This document shows, in pieces, positions 37,233-46,973 of a stretch of 64,000 bases of DNA. This DNA is from Deltaproteobacteria bacterium. GTDB taxonomy: Bacteria; Desulfobacterota; DSM-4660; Desulfatiglandales; Desulfatiglandaceae. Made by a program: the position numbers and the translations under genes. The stretch covers positions 1 to 64,000 of the forward strand of contig JAFDIV010000018.1 in the NCBI GenBank assembly GCA_019307815.1. The letters run 5' to 3'. The notes under the pieces were generated by a model. The model was not told the DNA's origin, made no database searches, and was given only the letters and a program-made list of their open reading frames with translations. How positions within the stretch are numbered: position 1 is the stretch's first letter; each line of letters begins with the position of its first letter.

Positions 37233-38474
37233 ATGAAAAAATGGACTGGACTTATGGCGGTTTTTGCAAGCTTCTTTTTGTTTAACTGTATGTCCTACGC
37301 ACAAGAGATTTCAACCTCTGAGATCAGAAAAGAGTTGAACGAGTTGAAGATTAGGATCAACAAGTTAGAGCAAGAACTGTCACGTAAAGACAGGGAGATT
37401 GAAAAGTTAAAGGCGAAAGTGGAAAGCTCTACAAGGTCATCTGCCAGTGAAGAGGCCAAGGAGGAATGGTTTAACAGGGTAAAATTGTCAGGCGTTATAG
37501 AGGTTGAGGCCAGCAGTGAAAGAAACAAGGTGAAAGACCCTGCTTCTGGTAAGTCCTCAACAACGAGGGATGACGATCTGACTTTGGCCACTGTAGAGCT
37601 TCACGCTGATGCCCAAATCAATAAATATACAAAGGGACACATTGTTTTTATATATGAGGAGGATGAAGATGAGGACCGGGTGAGAATTGATGAAGGCACC
37701 ATCCGGCTGGGAGGGATTGAACAAACCTATAATCTCTATCTGCAGGCTGGCAAGTATTACCCTCACTTTGGTGAACTGAACACATGGTTTATTTCAGATC
37801 CACTCACTCTTGAGGTCTTTGAAATCCAGGAATCGGCCGTAGAGGCCGGGTACGAGGGCGAGTGGTTTTCTGCGGGAGCCGGAATTTTCCACGGAGACGT
37901 GCAGAAAGTAGGAGACGATGAAAGCAGGCTCAAGGGCTTTTTTGCTGACCTGAACTTCCACAATCCTGAAGGCACCATGGGCGGAGTGTCATTGCTGGCA
38001 GGTGCGTCATATATGGACAATGTTGCCGACACTGACACTCTCCAGGATGAAGTCAACCAGATAAAAGATTATGTTGACGGCCTGGCTCTGTACCTGGTGG
38101 CCGACTATGGCAAATTCAGCTTTGGGGCGGAGTACATCACCGCACTGGATGATTTCAGGGCAGGAGAAATGGCCTATGCAGTGGACCGCAATGGCAATGC
38201 CAGAAAAAGTTCACCTGCTGCCTGGAATTTTGAGTTTGCTTACAGGCCGGTGGATCCACTGCAGTTGGCAGTAAAGTATGAAGGAACAAAGGACCTTTTT
38301 GGCCTGTATCCGGAAAAACAATACGGGGTGGCGATAAGTTATGATCTGTTTGAATCCACCACCCTGTCCGCAGAGTATCTCCATGGTGATTACGATGATA
38401 ACAATCAGAATTCAGATGGAGATATCGCGGATTCAAGAGACGCTGTTACCCTCCAGCTTGCGATTGAATTCTAG
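37233..38474 (+). CDS. LbtU-family porin-like outer membrane protein
   Basis: Signal peptide, N-terminal coiled coil, beta-barrel-like C-terminus ending LQLAIEF. Confidence 0.75.
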   Translation: MKKWTGLMAVFASFFLFNCMSYAQEISTSEIRKELNELKIRINKLEQELSRKDREIEKLKAKVESSTRSSASEEAKEEWFNRVKLSGVIEVEASSERNKVKDPASGKSSTTRDDDLTLATVELHADAQINKYTKGHIVFIYEEDEDEDRVRIDEGTIRLGGIEQTYNLYLQAGKYYPHFGELNTWFISDPLTLEVFEIQESAVEAGYEGEWFSAGAGIFHGDVQKVGDDESRLKGFFADLNFHNPEGTMGGVSLLAGASYMDNVADTDTLQDEVNQIKDYVDGLALYLVADYGKFSFGAEYITALDDFRAGEMAYAVDRNGNARKSSPAAWNFEFAYRPVDPLQLAVKYEGTKDLFGLYPEKQYGVAISYDLFESTTLSAEYLHGDYDDNNQNSDGDIADSRDAVTLQLAIEF

Positions 38475-38535
38475 ACGGGGGCCATCGTAAAAACATGAAA
38501 CGAAAGGGAGCAATAGAGTAAAGGAGGTTGAGATA

Positions 38536-39510
38536 ATGAAAAGGCTAGGTATTGCACTTGTAATTTTTACGCTTGTGTTTGCTATTGCGTCAGCGGGCCT
38601 TGCAATGGGGCCCAGGCAAGACAAAAAGGCAATTGTGATCGCGTGTTTTGGTACAACATATCCTTCGGCGCTGGTTGCTATAACAAATATCCAAAACCAA
38701 GTAAAAAAGGCATTTCCCGGGGTAAAGGTGAAGTTGGCCTTTACTTCCAATATCATTAGGAATATCTGGCATAATCGTCAGGGCGATGACAAATTCTTTT
38801 CCCAACACAAAGACATCCCCAGAGATATCGTCTATGTAAAGGGCCCCCTTGCCACTATAGCCGATCTTCAGGATGAGGGATACAGGACTATTATTGTTCA
38901 GCCTACCCATATCTATGCGGGTGAGGAGTATGCTGACCTTACTTCTTATGTGGAGGGACTCAATTCCATTAAGACCATCAAGGCAAAGTACATGCCGTTT
39001 AAAAAGCTGGTGCTGGGAAGGCCACTGCTCGGCAAACCCGGAGCGCAATATGATTACCACGAAGACTTTATCCCCGCGGCAAAGGCCCTGGCCGGTGACG
39101 TGGCAATGGCCAGGAAAAACTATGCAGCCCTCGTGTACATGGGGCATGGTAATGAATTCTACAGCACAGGAGTTTACATAGAATTTCAGCAGGCCATGAG
39201 AAAGATGTATCCAGACATTCCTATATTTATTGGGACAGTTGAGGGATTCCCCTCCTTGGCAGATGTAGTGAGGGGCCTTACACATGTGGGAGTAAAGAAA
39301 ATGGTATTGAAGCCATTTATGATAGTTGCTGGTGATCATGCCAACAACGACATGGCTGGCAATGATTCAGATTCATGGAAGATGGTAATTAAATCTAAAG
39401 GCATCAAGGTGATAACCGTGATTCATGGTTTAGGAGAGAACAATGATATTGCCAATATTTTCGTACAGCATATAAGGGATGTAGCCAAAGATAATAATAT
39501 AGAGCTTTAG
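38536..39510 (+). CDS. cbiK: Sirohydrochlorin cobaltochelatase with predicted signal peptide
   Basis: MKRLGIALVIFTLVFAIASAGLA; IVIACFGTTYPSALVA, VQPTHIYAGEEY, YMGHGNEFYS. Confidence 0.94.
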   Translation: MKRLGIALVIFTLVFAIASAGLAMGPRQDKKAIVIACFGTTYPSALVAITNIQNQVKKAFPGVKVKLAFTSNIIRNIWHNRQGDDKFFSQHKDIPRDIVYVKGPLATIADLQDEGYRTIIVQPTHIYAGEEYADLTSYVEGLNSIKTIKAKYMPFKKLVLGRPLLGKPGAQYDYHEDFIPAAKALAGDVAMARKNYAALVYMGHGNEFYSTGVYIEFQQAMRKMYPDIPIFIGTVEGFPSLADVVRGLTHVGVKKMVLKPFMIVAGDHANNDMAGNDSDSWKMVIKSKGIKVITVIHGLGENNDIANIFVQHIRDVAKDNNIEL

Positions 39511-39513
39511 ACA

Positions 39514-40557
39514 ATGATGAAGACCTCACGGGCTGGAGCTATGAATTGGCTCCAGCCAATGCTCCTGTTTTTACTCTTTGGGCTTATTATCCTGTCAGCT
39601 GGGATGGGGTATATACGGATTTCGTTTCTTGAGGTACTAAAGATTGTAATCTGGAAATTAACAGGCGACAGGAGCTTTTTACGCGGTATTGACAGTACAT
39701 TACCTTATGTTGTGTTGGAAGTAAGGCTTCCGCGAATATTGACCTCGGCTATTGTAGGTTCAGGCCTTTCCCTGGCCGGTATAGTCTTCCAAGGCATATT
39801 GCTAAACCCGTTGGCCGATCCTTACACACTGGGCATATCTGCAGGGGCCGCGTTTGGAGCATCCATAGCCCTTTTGTTTGGTATAGCATGGCTCGGTGTT
39901 TACACCGTGCCAATGTTTGCCTTTGTCGGCGCAACGGCTACCCTGGCGGCCGTACTGTTGATTTCATCATTTGATAGGCAGACATCTTCCAACAATCTTA
40001 TCCTGGCCGGGATTATAGTGTCTGCAATACTTTCAGCAGGAGTGAGTTTTATCAAGTATGTGGCAGATGAACAGGTGTCCATAATCATATTCTGGTTAAT
40101 GGGCAGTTTTGCCTCAAAGTCATGGACTGATGTATTACTGACCTTGTTGTTTGTAATGTTAGGCGCTGGGGTCTGCTTTTTCTTTGCCCGGGACCTTAAT
40201 GTAATGAGCCTGGGCGATCGCTCAGCTAGCTCATTGGGGATTGAGACAAACAGGGTGAGAATACTCCTGTTGGTTACAGCATCTTTGATTACTGCGGCCT
40301 GTGTGTCAGTCTCGGGGATAATTGGGTTCGTGGGGCTGGTTGTTCCGCATTTGATGCGTTTCCTCGTTGGGCCTGATAACAGAAAATTGGTGCCAGCATC
40401 TATATTGGCAGGGGCCATATTGCTGTTGTGTGCGGATACCATTACAAGGGCAGTACTGCCTTCGGAGATTCCAATAGGTGTTTTGACTGCCCTCATAGGT
40501 GGGCCTTTTTTCTGCTTTATTTTCAGAAGGCAGCGGGCAATGAGGGTCTACGGGTAA
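39514..40557 (+). CDS. btuC: FecCD-family ABC transporter permease (corrinoid/cobalt)
   Basis: EVRLPRILTSAIVGSGLSLAGIVFQGILLNPLADPYTLGISAGAAFGAS. Confidence 0.95.
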   Translation: MMKTSRAGAMNWLQPMLLFLLFGLIILSAGMGYIRISFLEVLKIVIWKLTGDRSFLRGIDSTLPYVVLEVRLPRILTSAIVGSGLSLAGIVFQGILLNPLADPYTLGISAGAAFGASIALLFGIAWLGVYTVPMFAFVGATATLAAVLLISSFDRQTSSNNLILAGIIVSAILSAGVSFIKYVADEQVSIIIFWLMGSFASKSWTDVLLTLLFVMLGAGVCFFFARDLNVMSLGDRSASSLGIETNRVRILLLVTASLITAACVSVSGIIGFVGLVVPHLMRFLVGPDNRKLVPASILAGAILLLCADTITRAVLPSEIPIGVLTALIGGPFFCFIFRRQRAMRVYG

Positions 40558-40558
40558 T

Positions 40559-41377
40559 ATGGACAAAGTGCCGGTATTCAGAATAGCTGATATAAGCTTT
40601 TCATACGGCAATGTGTCGGTGTTAAGACACGTGTCTTTAGAAATGAGAGAGGGGAATTTTTATGGAATCCTGGGACCAAATGGATCTGGCAAGACTACCT
40701 TATTGGATGTGATGGCTGGGATCAAGGCTCCGGATTCGGGCAGGGTGTTGTTTAAGGGAAAGGACATAAGAAACTATAACAAGAAGGAGCTGGCAAAAGG
40801 TATAGCCTTGGTGCCCCAAGAGTTTTATATAAACTTCCCTTTCACGGTAAAAGAAATTGTGCTTATGGGCAGACACCCATATATGCCAAGGTTCGGGGCA
40901 GCCTCAGCAGATGACATAGAAATGGTTCACTATACCATGAGGCTCATAGAAATAGAGGATTTTCAAGACAGATATGTTACAGAGCTCAGCGGAGGGGAAA
41001 AGCAAAGGGTGGTCTTTGCAAGAGCGCTTGCACAGGATACCCCTGTCCTCATGTTAGATGAAGGCACATCTAACATGGACATCCGGCATACCTTGAAGAT
41101 TCTGGGGATAGCGAGGCACAAAGTCAGAAAAGACAACAGGACAGTTATTGCAGCAATGCATGACTTGAATCTGGCTGCGCAGTTCTGTGACCACCTGGTC
41201 TTTTTAAAGGATGGGAAAATAGTTGCCCAGGGTCCCATTGATACTGTACTTAATGAACAAAATGTTAAACAGACGTTTGAAGTAGAGGCAAAAATTTATT
41301 TTGATGAGTACTCATCTTCAAGGCGGGTGGCTTATAGAATAGGGCCAACGCCTGCGCCTATCCGCCGTAAGGCCTAA
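40559..41377 (+). CDS. btuD: ABC transporter ATPase (corrinoid/cobalt)
   Basis: GPNGSGKTTLLDVMAG, LSGGEKQRVVFARALAQD. Confidence 0.95.
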   Translation: MDKVPVFRIADISFSYGNVSVLRHVSLEMREGNFYGILGPNGSGKTTLLDVMAGIKAPDSGRVLFKGKDIRNYNKKELAKGIALVPQEFYINFPFTVKEIVLMGRHPYMPRFGAASADDIEMVHYTMRLIEIEDFQDRYVTELSGGEKQRVVFARALAQDTPVLMLDEGTSNMDIRHTLKILGIARHKVRKDNRTVIAAMHDLNLAAQFCDHLVFLKDGKIVAQGPIDTVLNEQNVKQTFEVEAKIYFDEYSSSRRVAYRIGPTPAPIRRKA

Positions 41378-41416
41378 AATCAGTGGGGTATATGCACAAA
41401 ATATAAGAGGTTAGTC

Positions 41417-42826
41417 ATGAGATTTGGGAGATATCTTGTTTGCGCACTTTTCTTTTTTTTGGGAATCACAGCGGCTGATGCCTCGACCCTAAGCTTTATT
41501 GATAGATCAGGCAACAAGATAACAGTGACAAAACCATTTCACAGAATCATCTCTCTTTATGGCGCCCATTCTGAGAATCTTTTTTCATTAGGGCTTGATA
41601 AGGAAGTAATCGGGGTTTCAAAGAATGAGGCATACCCGCCGTTGGCCCTCAAAAAGCCGGTGTTTAGTTACCATGATGATGCTGAAAAATTCTTGGCAGC
41701 CCGGCCAGACCTGGTTCTGATCAGGCCCATGATCGCCAGGGGCTACCCCAACTTGGTGTTGAAGCTCCAGCAGGCTGGCATTTGTGTGGTCTCATTGCAA
41801 CCAAACACAGTTCAGGAGATGTTTTCATACTGGAAAACACTGGGCTTGCTTACAGGGAGAGAGAAAGAGGCCGAGGAGATGATAACAAGGTTTAAACAGG
41901 GGCTCAAAAGGATCGAGTCACTTGTTGACAAGATACCTCCTTCAAGGAGAAAAAGGGTATATTTTGAATCGATCCATAGCAAGATGAAGACCTTTGCTCC
42001 ATCTTCCATTGCTATCTTCGCCTTAAAAAGCGCTGGAGGGATAAATGTGGCAGCCGATGCCCATGCCAGGCATGGGACGAATATAGCCGCGTATGGTAAA
42101 GAGAGAATTCTGTCCCACGCCCATGAGATTGACGTTTATCTGGCCCAACGTGGGGCCATGAACCATGTAACTGTCCGGAAGATCAAGGAGGAGCCTGGAT
42201 TTGGCGCCATAAAAGCCGTAAGGGACGGCAAGATATTTATCATTGATGAAAAAATAGTATCCCGCCCCACCATGAGGCTATTAGACGGAATCTACGAAAT
42301 TGGCAGGTTCCTTTATCCTTCAGTATTCAATGATGTATCGAGTTTTTTGCACAAGCAGAGGCTAACAAGGGCCGAATTTGCAGAGATGTTTGTAAAGATG
42401 ATGAACATTGCATTAAAGACACCCGACTATAGGCGTGACATTGCAAAGAGATCAAGGGCAGTTCACAGGTATGGTGATTTTAAGGACGTGGATTACTGGG
42501 GCAATAATTACAAATTTATTGAAACAGCAGTTTACAGGGGCCTTTTTCCAAATGTCAAAAAGGATATGTTTTTTCCTAATAGATTCGTAAAACGATCCAC
42601 AGTGGCATATGCCCTGTTCATGTATTTTGATTTTCCTGAGCCCACAGCCAATATCACTATTTCAGATGTCAAGGACTCTGATCCACTATTTGAGCAGATA
42701 CGAGCCGTGGTTGATTTGGGCATCATGCCTGTCAATTCCCAAGGTGCCTTTATACCAGGAGGAAACTTGTCGGGAAAGGAACTGTACAGAATATTGACCA
42801 ATGCAAAGCAAGTGACAGGACAGTAA
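41417..42826 (+). CDS. btuF: Periplasmic BtuF-like substrate-binding protein with SLH-like C-terminal extension
   Basis: FecB/BtuF fold in first ~310 aa; C-terminal repeats FKDVDYWGNNYKFIETAVYRGLFPN and ISDVKDSDPLFEQIRAVVDLGIMP. Confidence 0.88.
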   Translation: MRFGRYLVCALFFFLGITAADASTLSFIDRSGNKITVTKPFHRIISLYGAHSENLFSLGLDKEVIGVSKNEAYPPLALKKPVFSYHDDAEKFLAARPDLVLIRPMIARGYPNLVLKLQQAGICVVSLQPNTVQEMFSYWKTLGLLTGREKEAEEMITRFKQGLKRIESLVDKIPPSRRKRVYFESIHSKMKTFAPSSIAIFALKSAGGINVAADAHARHGTNIAAYGKERILSHAHEIDVYLAQRGAMNHVTVRKIKEEPGFGAIKAVRDGKIFIIDEKIVSRPTMRLLDGIYEIGRFLYPSVFNDVSSFLHKQRLTRAEFAEMFVKMMNIALKTPDYRRDIAKRSRAVHRYGDFKDVDYWGNNYKFIETAVYRGLFPNVKKDMFFPNRFVKRSTVAYALFMYFDFPEPTANITISDVKDSDPLFEQIRAVVDLGIMPVNSQGAFIPGGNLSGKELYRILTNAKQVTGQ

Positions 42827-42835
42827 GGAAGCAAA

Positions 42836-43570
42836 ATGCCTTCTACTGGCACTTTATATGGAGTTGGCGTAGGGCCAGGAGACCCTGGGCTTATAACATT
42901 AAAGGCTGTTGATATCCTGAAAAGGGTGGATGTGGTGTTTGCGGCTTCATCCACCAAAAACCACTATTCCCTTGCCATGAATATTGCCTCTAGGGTTGTT
43001 TCAAAACATATCCCTGTATTGTTTCTGAAATTCCCAATGACCCGAGACAGAGAGAGGCTTAAAAAGGCCTGGGACAGTAATGCAAAGGAGATATTAGAGC
43101 ATATTAGAAAAGGCAAAGATGTAGCCTACATCACCCTTGGAGATCCCATGACATATAGCACATTTGGTTATATTATGCAGGCAATTCAAAGGCTGGACCC
43201 TTCGGTTCCCGTAAGTATTGTGCCAGGAATCACTTCCTACCATGCCGCCGCAGCAGCATCCCGACACATAATTGCAGAGGCAGAGGAGTCTTTTACTGTG
43301 GTCTCAGGGGCCCTTGGGGCCGAGCAATTAAGACGCATAATCCACCATACGGACAACGTAGTTATGTTAAAGGTCTACCGGAACTACAAAGAAATTTTGG
43401 ATGAAATAAATCGCCTAGGTCTTACAAGATGCACTAAGCTGATTTCCCGTTGCGGCCTCGAGGATGAACATATTGTATATAACCTGGATAACTGCCGGGA
43501 TAAGATGCCCCCTTACCTGTCTTTGCTCCTTATCAAGAAGAAGGGGCTAAAGGAGGAAGATGAAACATAA
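42836..43570 (+). CDS. cbiL: Precorrin-2 / cobalt-factor II C20-methyltransferase
   Basis: GVGVGPGDPGLITLKAVDIL, YITLGDPMTYSTFGYIM, VPGITSYHAAAAA. Confidence 0.95.
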   Translation: MPSTGTLYGVGVGPGDPGLITLKAVDILKRVDVVFAASSTKNHYSLAMNIASRVVSKHIPVLFLKFPMTRDRERLKKAWDSNAKEILEHIRKGKDVAYITLGDPMTYSTFGYIMQAIQRLDPSVPVSIVPGITSYHAAAAASRHIIAEAEESFTVVSGALGAEQLRRIIHHTDNVVMLKVYRNYKEILDEINRLGLTRCTKLISRCGLEDEHIVYNLDNCRDKMPPYLSLLLIKKKGLKEEDET

Positions 43571-43670
43571 GGGGAAGCAGAGTTCTTGTTCGTGGGGTTA
43601 AGAAGAATGCTGCTTAGTCTGGGATTTTTGGCATAATGGGCCGTTAAAAATCTCGGAGGACAAATATAAC

Positions 43671-43901
43671 GTGCAAGGGAAAAAGGCTTTTGCCTTTGTG
43701 GATTACAGTATTTGCAATCCCCGGCAGTGTAATGCTGAAGAGGGCATTTGCTGGTCAGTAAAGGCGTGTACGCACAAGGTGATTAAACAGATAGATGGGG
43801 CGTTTGAACCCCCTGTTGTATTCCAGGACCTGTGTATGGGTTGCTGGGACTGCATTGAAGCATGCCCCTTGTCGGCTGTTCAAATGCGTGAAATTTTATG
43901 A
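43671..43901 (+). CDS. Small 4Fe-4S ferredoxin-like protein (GTG start)
   Basis: CNPRQCNAEEGICWSVKAC ... CMGCWDCIEACPLSAV; RBS CGGAGGA. Confidence 0.8.
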   Translation: MQGKKAFAFVDYSICNPRQCNAEEGICWSVKACTHKVIKQIDGAFEPPVVFQDLCMGCWDCIEACPLSAVQMREIL

Positions 43902-43987
43902 AGGCAAAAAACCTGTAACACAAAAGGCAGAAACCAGCATGATAACGAAGATCCTGCTGAGCTGACCCGCCCCATTTAGCCGCATCA

Positions 43988-45061
43988 ATGAAAAGGAAGT
44001 CTTCTTCACGGCTCTATCTTTTTCTGGCCTTCCTTATCGGTTGTGCCGGCCTGGCCTATTGTTTTGGGGCCCTTGACTTTTCCTGGATTGTGAAAGATCC
44101 CTCAGTCTTGTGGAAAAGTCTCTGTAAGCCTTTGCTACGGCTTGTGCTTTTCATATCACTTGGCCTTTTTATCGGGCAGCTTATCGAGGCCATAGGGTGG
44201 ACTAATAGGCTTGCTATAATGGTGCGCCCTCTTATGCGCTGGGGGCATTTGACAGAAAAGATTGGCGCAGCGTTCACCACGGCCTTTTTCTCCGGTATCG
44301 CCGCTCTTGCCATGATTATTTCCTTTTACAAAGATGGAGCAATGGAGGAGAGAGAGGTGACCTTGGCTGTTTTGCTTAATACCTTCCCATCCTATTTTCT
44401 GCACCTGCCAACCACGTTTTTCATAATATTGCCATTGGCCGGCTCTGCTGGGGCCATATACTTGTTAATAACCTTTTTTGCTGCTATTTTGCGGCTCATA
44501 GTAATCCTGTTGTGGTCAAGGAGACATTTTCCAGAACCCGAAGATTTTCCCACAGAGGTAAAGGCCAAGGACAGGTGGAACTGGAAAAAGATACTGCAAG
44601 ACATGAGGAGCAGATTTATGAGCAGGCTGGGCAGAATAATGGTGCTTGTTTTGCCCATTTATGTTCTGATTTTGCTTTTATCCCATGCGGGTTTTTTCCT
44701 ATGGATAAGAAAACTACTTGCTGAACATGTAGGAACAGCGTTTATGCCCCTGGACGCCATGTCAATAATTGTTGTAAGCCTTATGACAGAGTTTACCTCA
44801 GGATATGCCGCTGCAGGGGCCCTATTGAAGGCCGGCACCCTAAACGTTGCGCAAACCGTGCTGGCTCTGCTAGCGGGGAATATAATTTCGACCCCTGTTC
44901 GATCATTCAGGCATCAAATGCCTGTCTATATGGGCATTTTCAGCCCTGCTAAAGGGGTCAAGCTGATGATAATGACACAGGGATTCAGGGTGCTTAGCCT
45001 AATGGTGGCCGGCGGCATCTTTCTGATGGCTATGCTTTTGCTTCAAGACATTCACTTTTGA
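43988..45061 (+). CDS. Nucleoside-recognition/GATE-domain membrane protein
   Basis: Multi-TM; GIAALAMIISFYKDGAM, TEFTSGYAAAGALLKAG. Confidence 0.8.
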   Translation: MKRKSSSRLYLFLAFLIGCAGLAYCFGALDFSWIVKDPSVLWKSLCKPLLRLVLFISLGLFIGQLIEAIGWTNRLAIMVRPLMRWGHLTEKIGAAFTTAFFSGIAALAMIISFYKDGAMEEREVTLAVLLNTFPSYFLHLPTTFFIILPLAGSAGAIYLLITFFAAILRLIVILLWSRRHFPEPEDFPTEVKAKDRWNWKKILQDMRSRFMSRLGRIMVLVLPIYVLILLLSHAGFFLWIRKLLAEHVGTAFMPLDAMSIIVVSLMTEFTSGYAAAGALLKAGTLNVAQTVLALLAGNIISTPVRSFRHQMPVYMGIFSPAKGVKLMIMTQGFRVLSLMVAGGIFLMAMLLLQDIHF

Positions 45062-45081
45062 CCTATAGATGGAAGTTGGAA

Positions 45082-46641
45082 ATGACTGTTAGTTTAATGC
45101 TTCTAGGGACGGGAAGTGATGTGGGCAAATCCATTGCTGTAACAGCGTTTTGCCGGATCCTGAAACGGAGGGGGTTGAAGGTAGCTCCCTTCAAGGCCCA
45201 GAATATGTCAAACAACTCATTTGTGACAGTTGAAGGAGGGGAAATAGGAAGAGCCCAGGTGGTGCAGGCAGAGGCGGCAGGCCTGCTGCCCTCGATTCAC
45301 ATGAATCCCATATTACTTAAGCCATCGAGTGGTCAAGCTGCCCAGATCATTCTACAAGGCAAGGTTGCCACTCAGATGAGCGCCATGGACTATCACAAGA
45401 TAAAACCAAGGCTCGTTGAAATTGTTATGGATTCATACACAAGGCTGTCAAAGAACTATGATGTTATCGTGATGGAAGGGGCGGGCAGTTGTTGCGAGAT
45501 GAATCTTAAGCATAATGACCTTGTGAATTTCCAAATGGCCAAGGCTGCGGAGGCATCATGTATCCTGGTTGCAGACATTGATCGGGGAGGGGTGTTTGCA
45601 CAGATCATAGGCACTATGGAGCTCATGACAAAAGAAGAAAGGGATATGACAATAGGATTTCTTATTAATAAGTTCAGAGGAGATCCGCGACTGTTCGAAT
45701 CAGGCATTAAATATATAGAAGAGAAAACAGGCAAGCCTGTACTGGGCCTTGTGCCATTTTACCATGATATTCTCATTGATCCTGAAGATTCAGTTGCCGT
45801 GCAGGAGGACAGAAGGGGCATTAAACCAGTAACAAGTAACACCGTAAATATAGGAGTAGTGAGGCTGCCCGCCATTTCCAATTTTACTGATTTGGAAATA
45901 CTGGAAAGGGAGCCGGATGTGGTGGTGAATTATTTGTCAAGGCCATCACAGCTTGATGATGGATACGACTGTCTGGTAATTCCCGGAACAAAGAATGTGA
46001 TGGAGGATGCCGACTGGCTTAGGAAGAGGGGCTGGAGAAAGACAATTTATCAGTTTTTGAGCCAAGGACGTATAGTAATGGGGATCTGTGGAGGATATCA
46101 GCTCCTTGGGCAGACAATAAAAGATCCTTATGAGATTGAGTCAAAAAGGGCTGAGGTGAAAGGCCTTGGTGTGTTGCCCCTCCAAACAGTATTGGAGCGA
46201 GAAAAGATTGTTCGTGAGGTGAGAGGAATATGCTTAGCCAATGGTAAACATATTGTTGGTTATGAAATACACATGGGCAGGACTCGACCCATGACAAATA
46301 GTGGTGAACCTTATTTGAGAATTCATGGGGTTAACCGTCGCAACTGGTGGAATGATGGATGGATAAGAGAAGACAGGCAAGTTATGGGTACTTATGTTCA
46401 TGGGATCTTTGATGCACCGGGATTCAGAGCTGATTTTCTGAACAGGATCAGGGTAAGCAAAGGATTGAAGCAAAGACCTGCCAGGAGAGGAAGACTGGTG
46501 AGGTTCAGAGAATATGACAAGCTGGCGGATCATTTTGAGGGCTATTGTGATGTGCAACGTATCCTTAGGCTGGCGGGATTGGATCAAGGAGTTAGGAGAC
46601 TGGGGAGAGGACAAGGAAAAAGCCTAAAGGTCAAAGGTTAA
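45082..46641 (+). CDS. cbiP: Second cobyric acid synthase paralogue
   Basis: Long stretches identical to the protein at 27827 (KVAPFKAQNMSNNS, GSCCEMNL, LVADIDRGGVFAQIIGT). Confidence 0.96.
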   Translation: MTVSLMLLGTGSDVGKSIAVTAFCRILKRRGLKVAPFKAQNMSNNSFVTVEGGEIGRAQVVQAEAAGLLPSIHMNPILLKPSSGQAAQIILQGKVATQMSAMDYHKIKPRLVEIVMDSYTRLSKNYDVIVMEGAGSCCEMNLKHNDLVNFQMAKAAEASCILVADIDRGGVFAQIIGTMELMTKEERDMTIGFLINKFRGDPRLFESGIKYIEEKTGKPVLGLVPFYHDILIDPEDSVAVQEDRRGIKPVTSNTVNIGVVRLPAISNFTDLEILEREPDVVVNYLSRPSQLDDGYDCLVIPGTKNVMEDADWLRKRGWRKTIYQFLSQGRIVMGICGGYQLLGQTIKDPYEIESKRAEVKGLGVLPLQTVLEREKIVREVRGICLANGKHIVGYEIHMGRTRPMTNSGEPYLRIHGVNRRNWWNDGWIREDRQVMGTYVHGIFDAPGFRADFLNRIRVSKGLKQRPARRGRLVRFREYDKLADHFEGYCDVQRILRLAGLDQGVRRLGRGQGKSLKVKG

Positions 46642-46694
46642 CCAGTAATAACAATGTTAAATGTCAAAGTTCAAATGCCAAATGAACGACAAAT

Positions 46695-46773
46695 GTCATT
46701 TCAAGGGGTGATAGCCCGGGAAACCCTTTCCCAGTAATAGAGACCACGAGTTTCTCCCTTCGGTCGAAATGAC
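46695..46773. repeat. Degenerate copy of the GTCATTTC/GAAATGAC inverted-repeat element (copy 2)
   Basis: GTCATTTC... and ...TCGAAATGAC termini; adjacent AAATG/TTCAAAT-rich short repeats. Confidence 0.45.
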
Positions 46774-46973
46774 ATCCCACGGCAGCCGGGTTATCGATGA
46801 ATTACACAAGGCAGCGTCCTGGTTTCCAAGGCCTGCGGACTTATAAGCTTGAGGCTGGCAGGCCTTGGCAAGGAAACTGTCATTCTGTGCGGTGACTGGA
46901 AAGAGGCGAAATTGATACAATCGGAAGCAATAAAGCCCTCAGATCAAGCGCCTCGTGCCTCGAGCTTAAACTT

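Noticed and set aside
38590-39339. 249-aa minus-strand ORF opposite cbiK
   Set aside because: Shadow ORF in a strongly supported CDS; no recognisable domain or upstream signals.
39900-40496. 198-aa minus-strand ORF opposite btuC
   Set aside because: Antisense of a clear FecCD permease; low-information composition.
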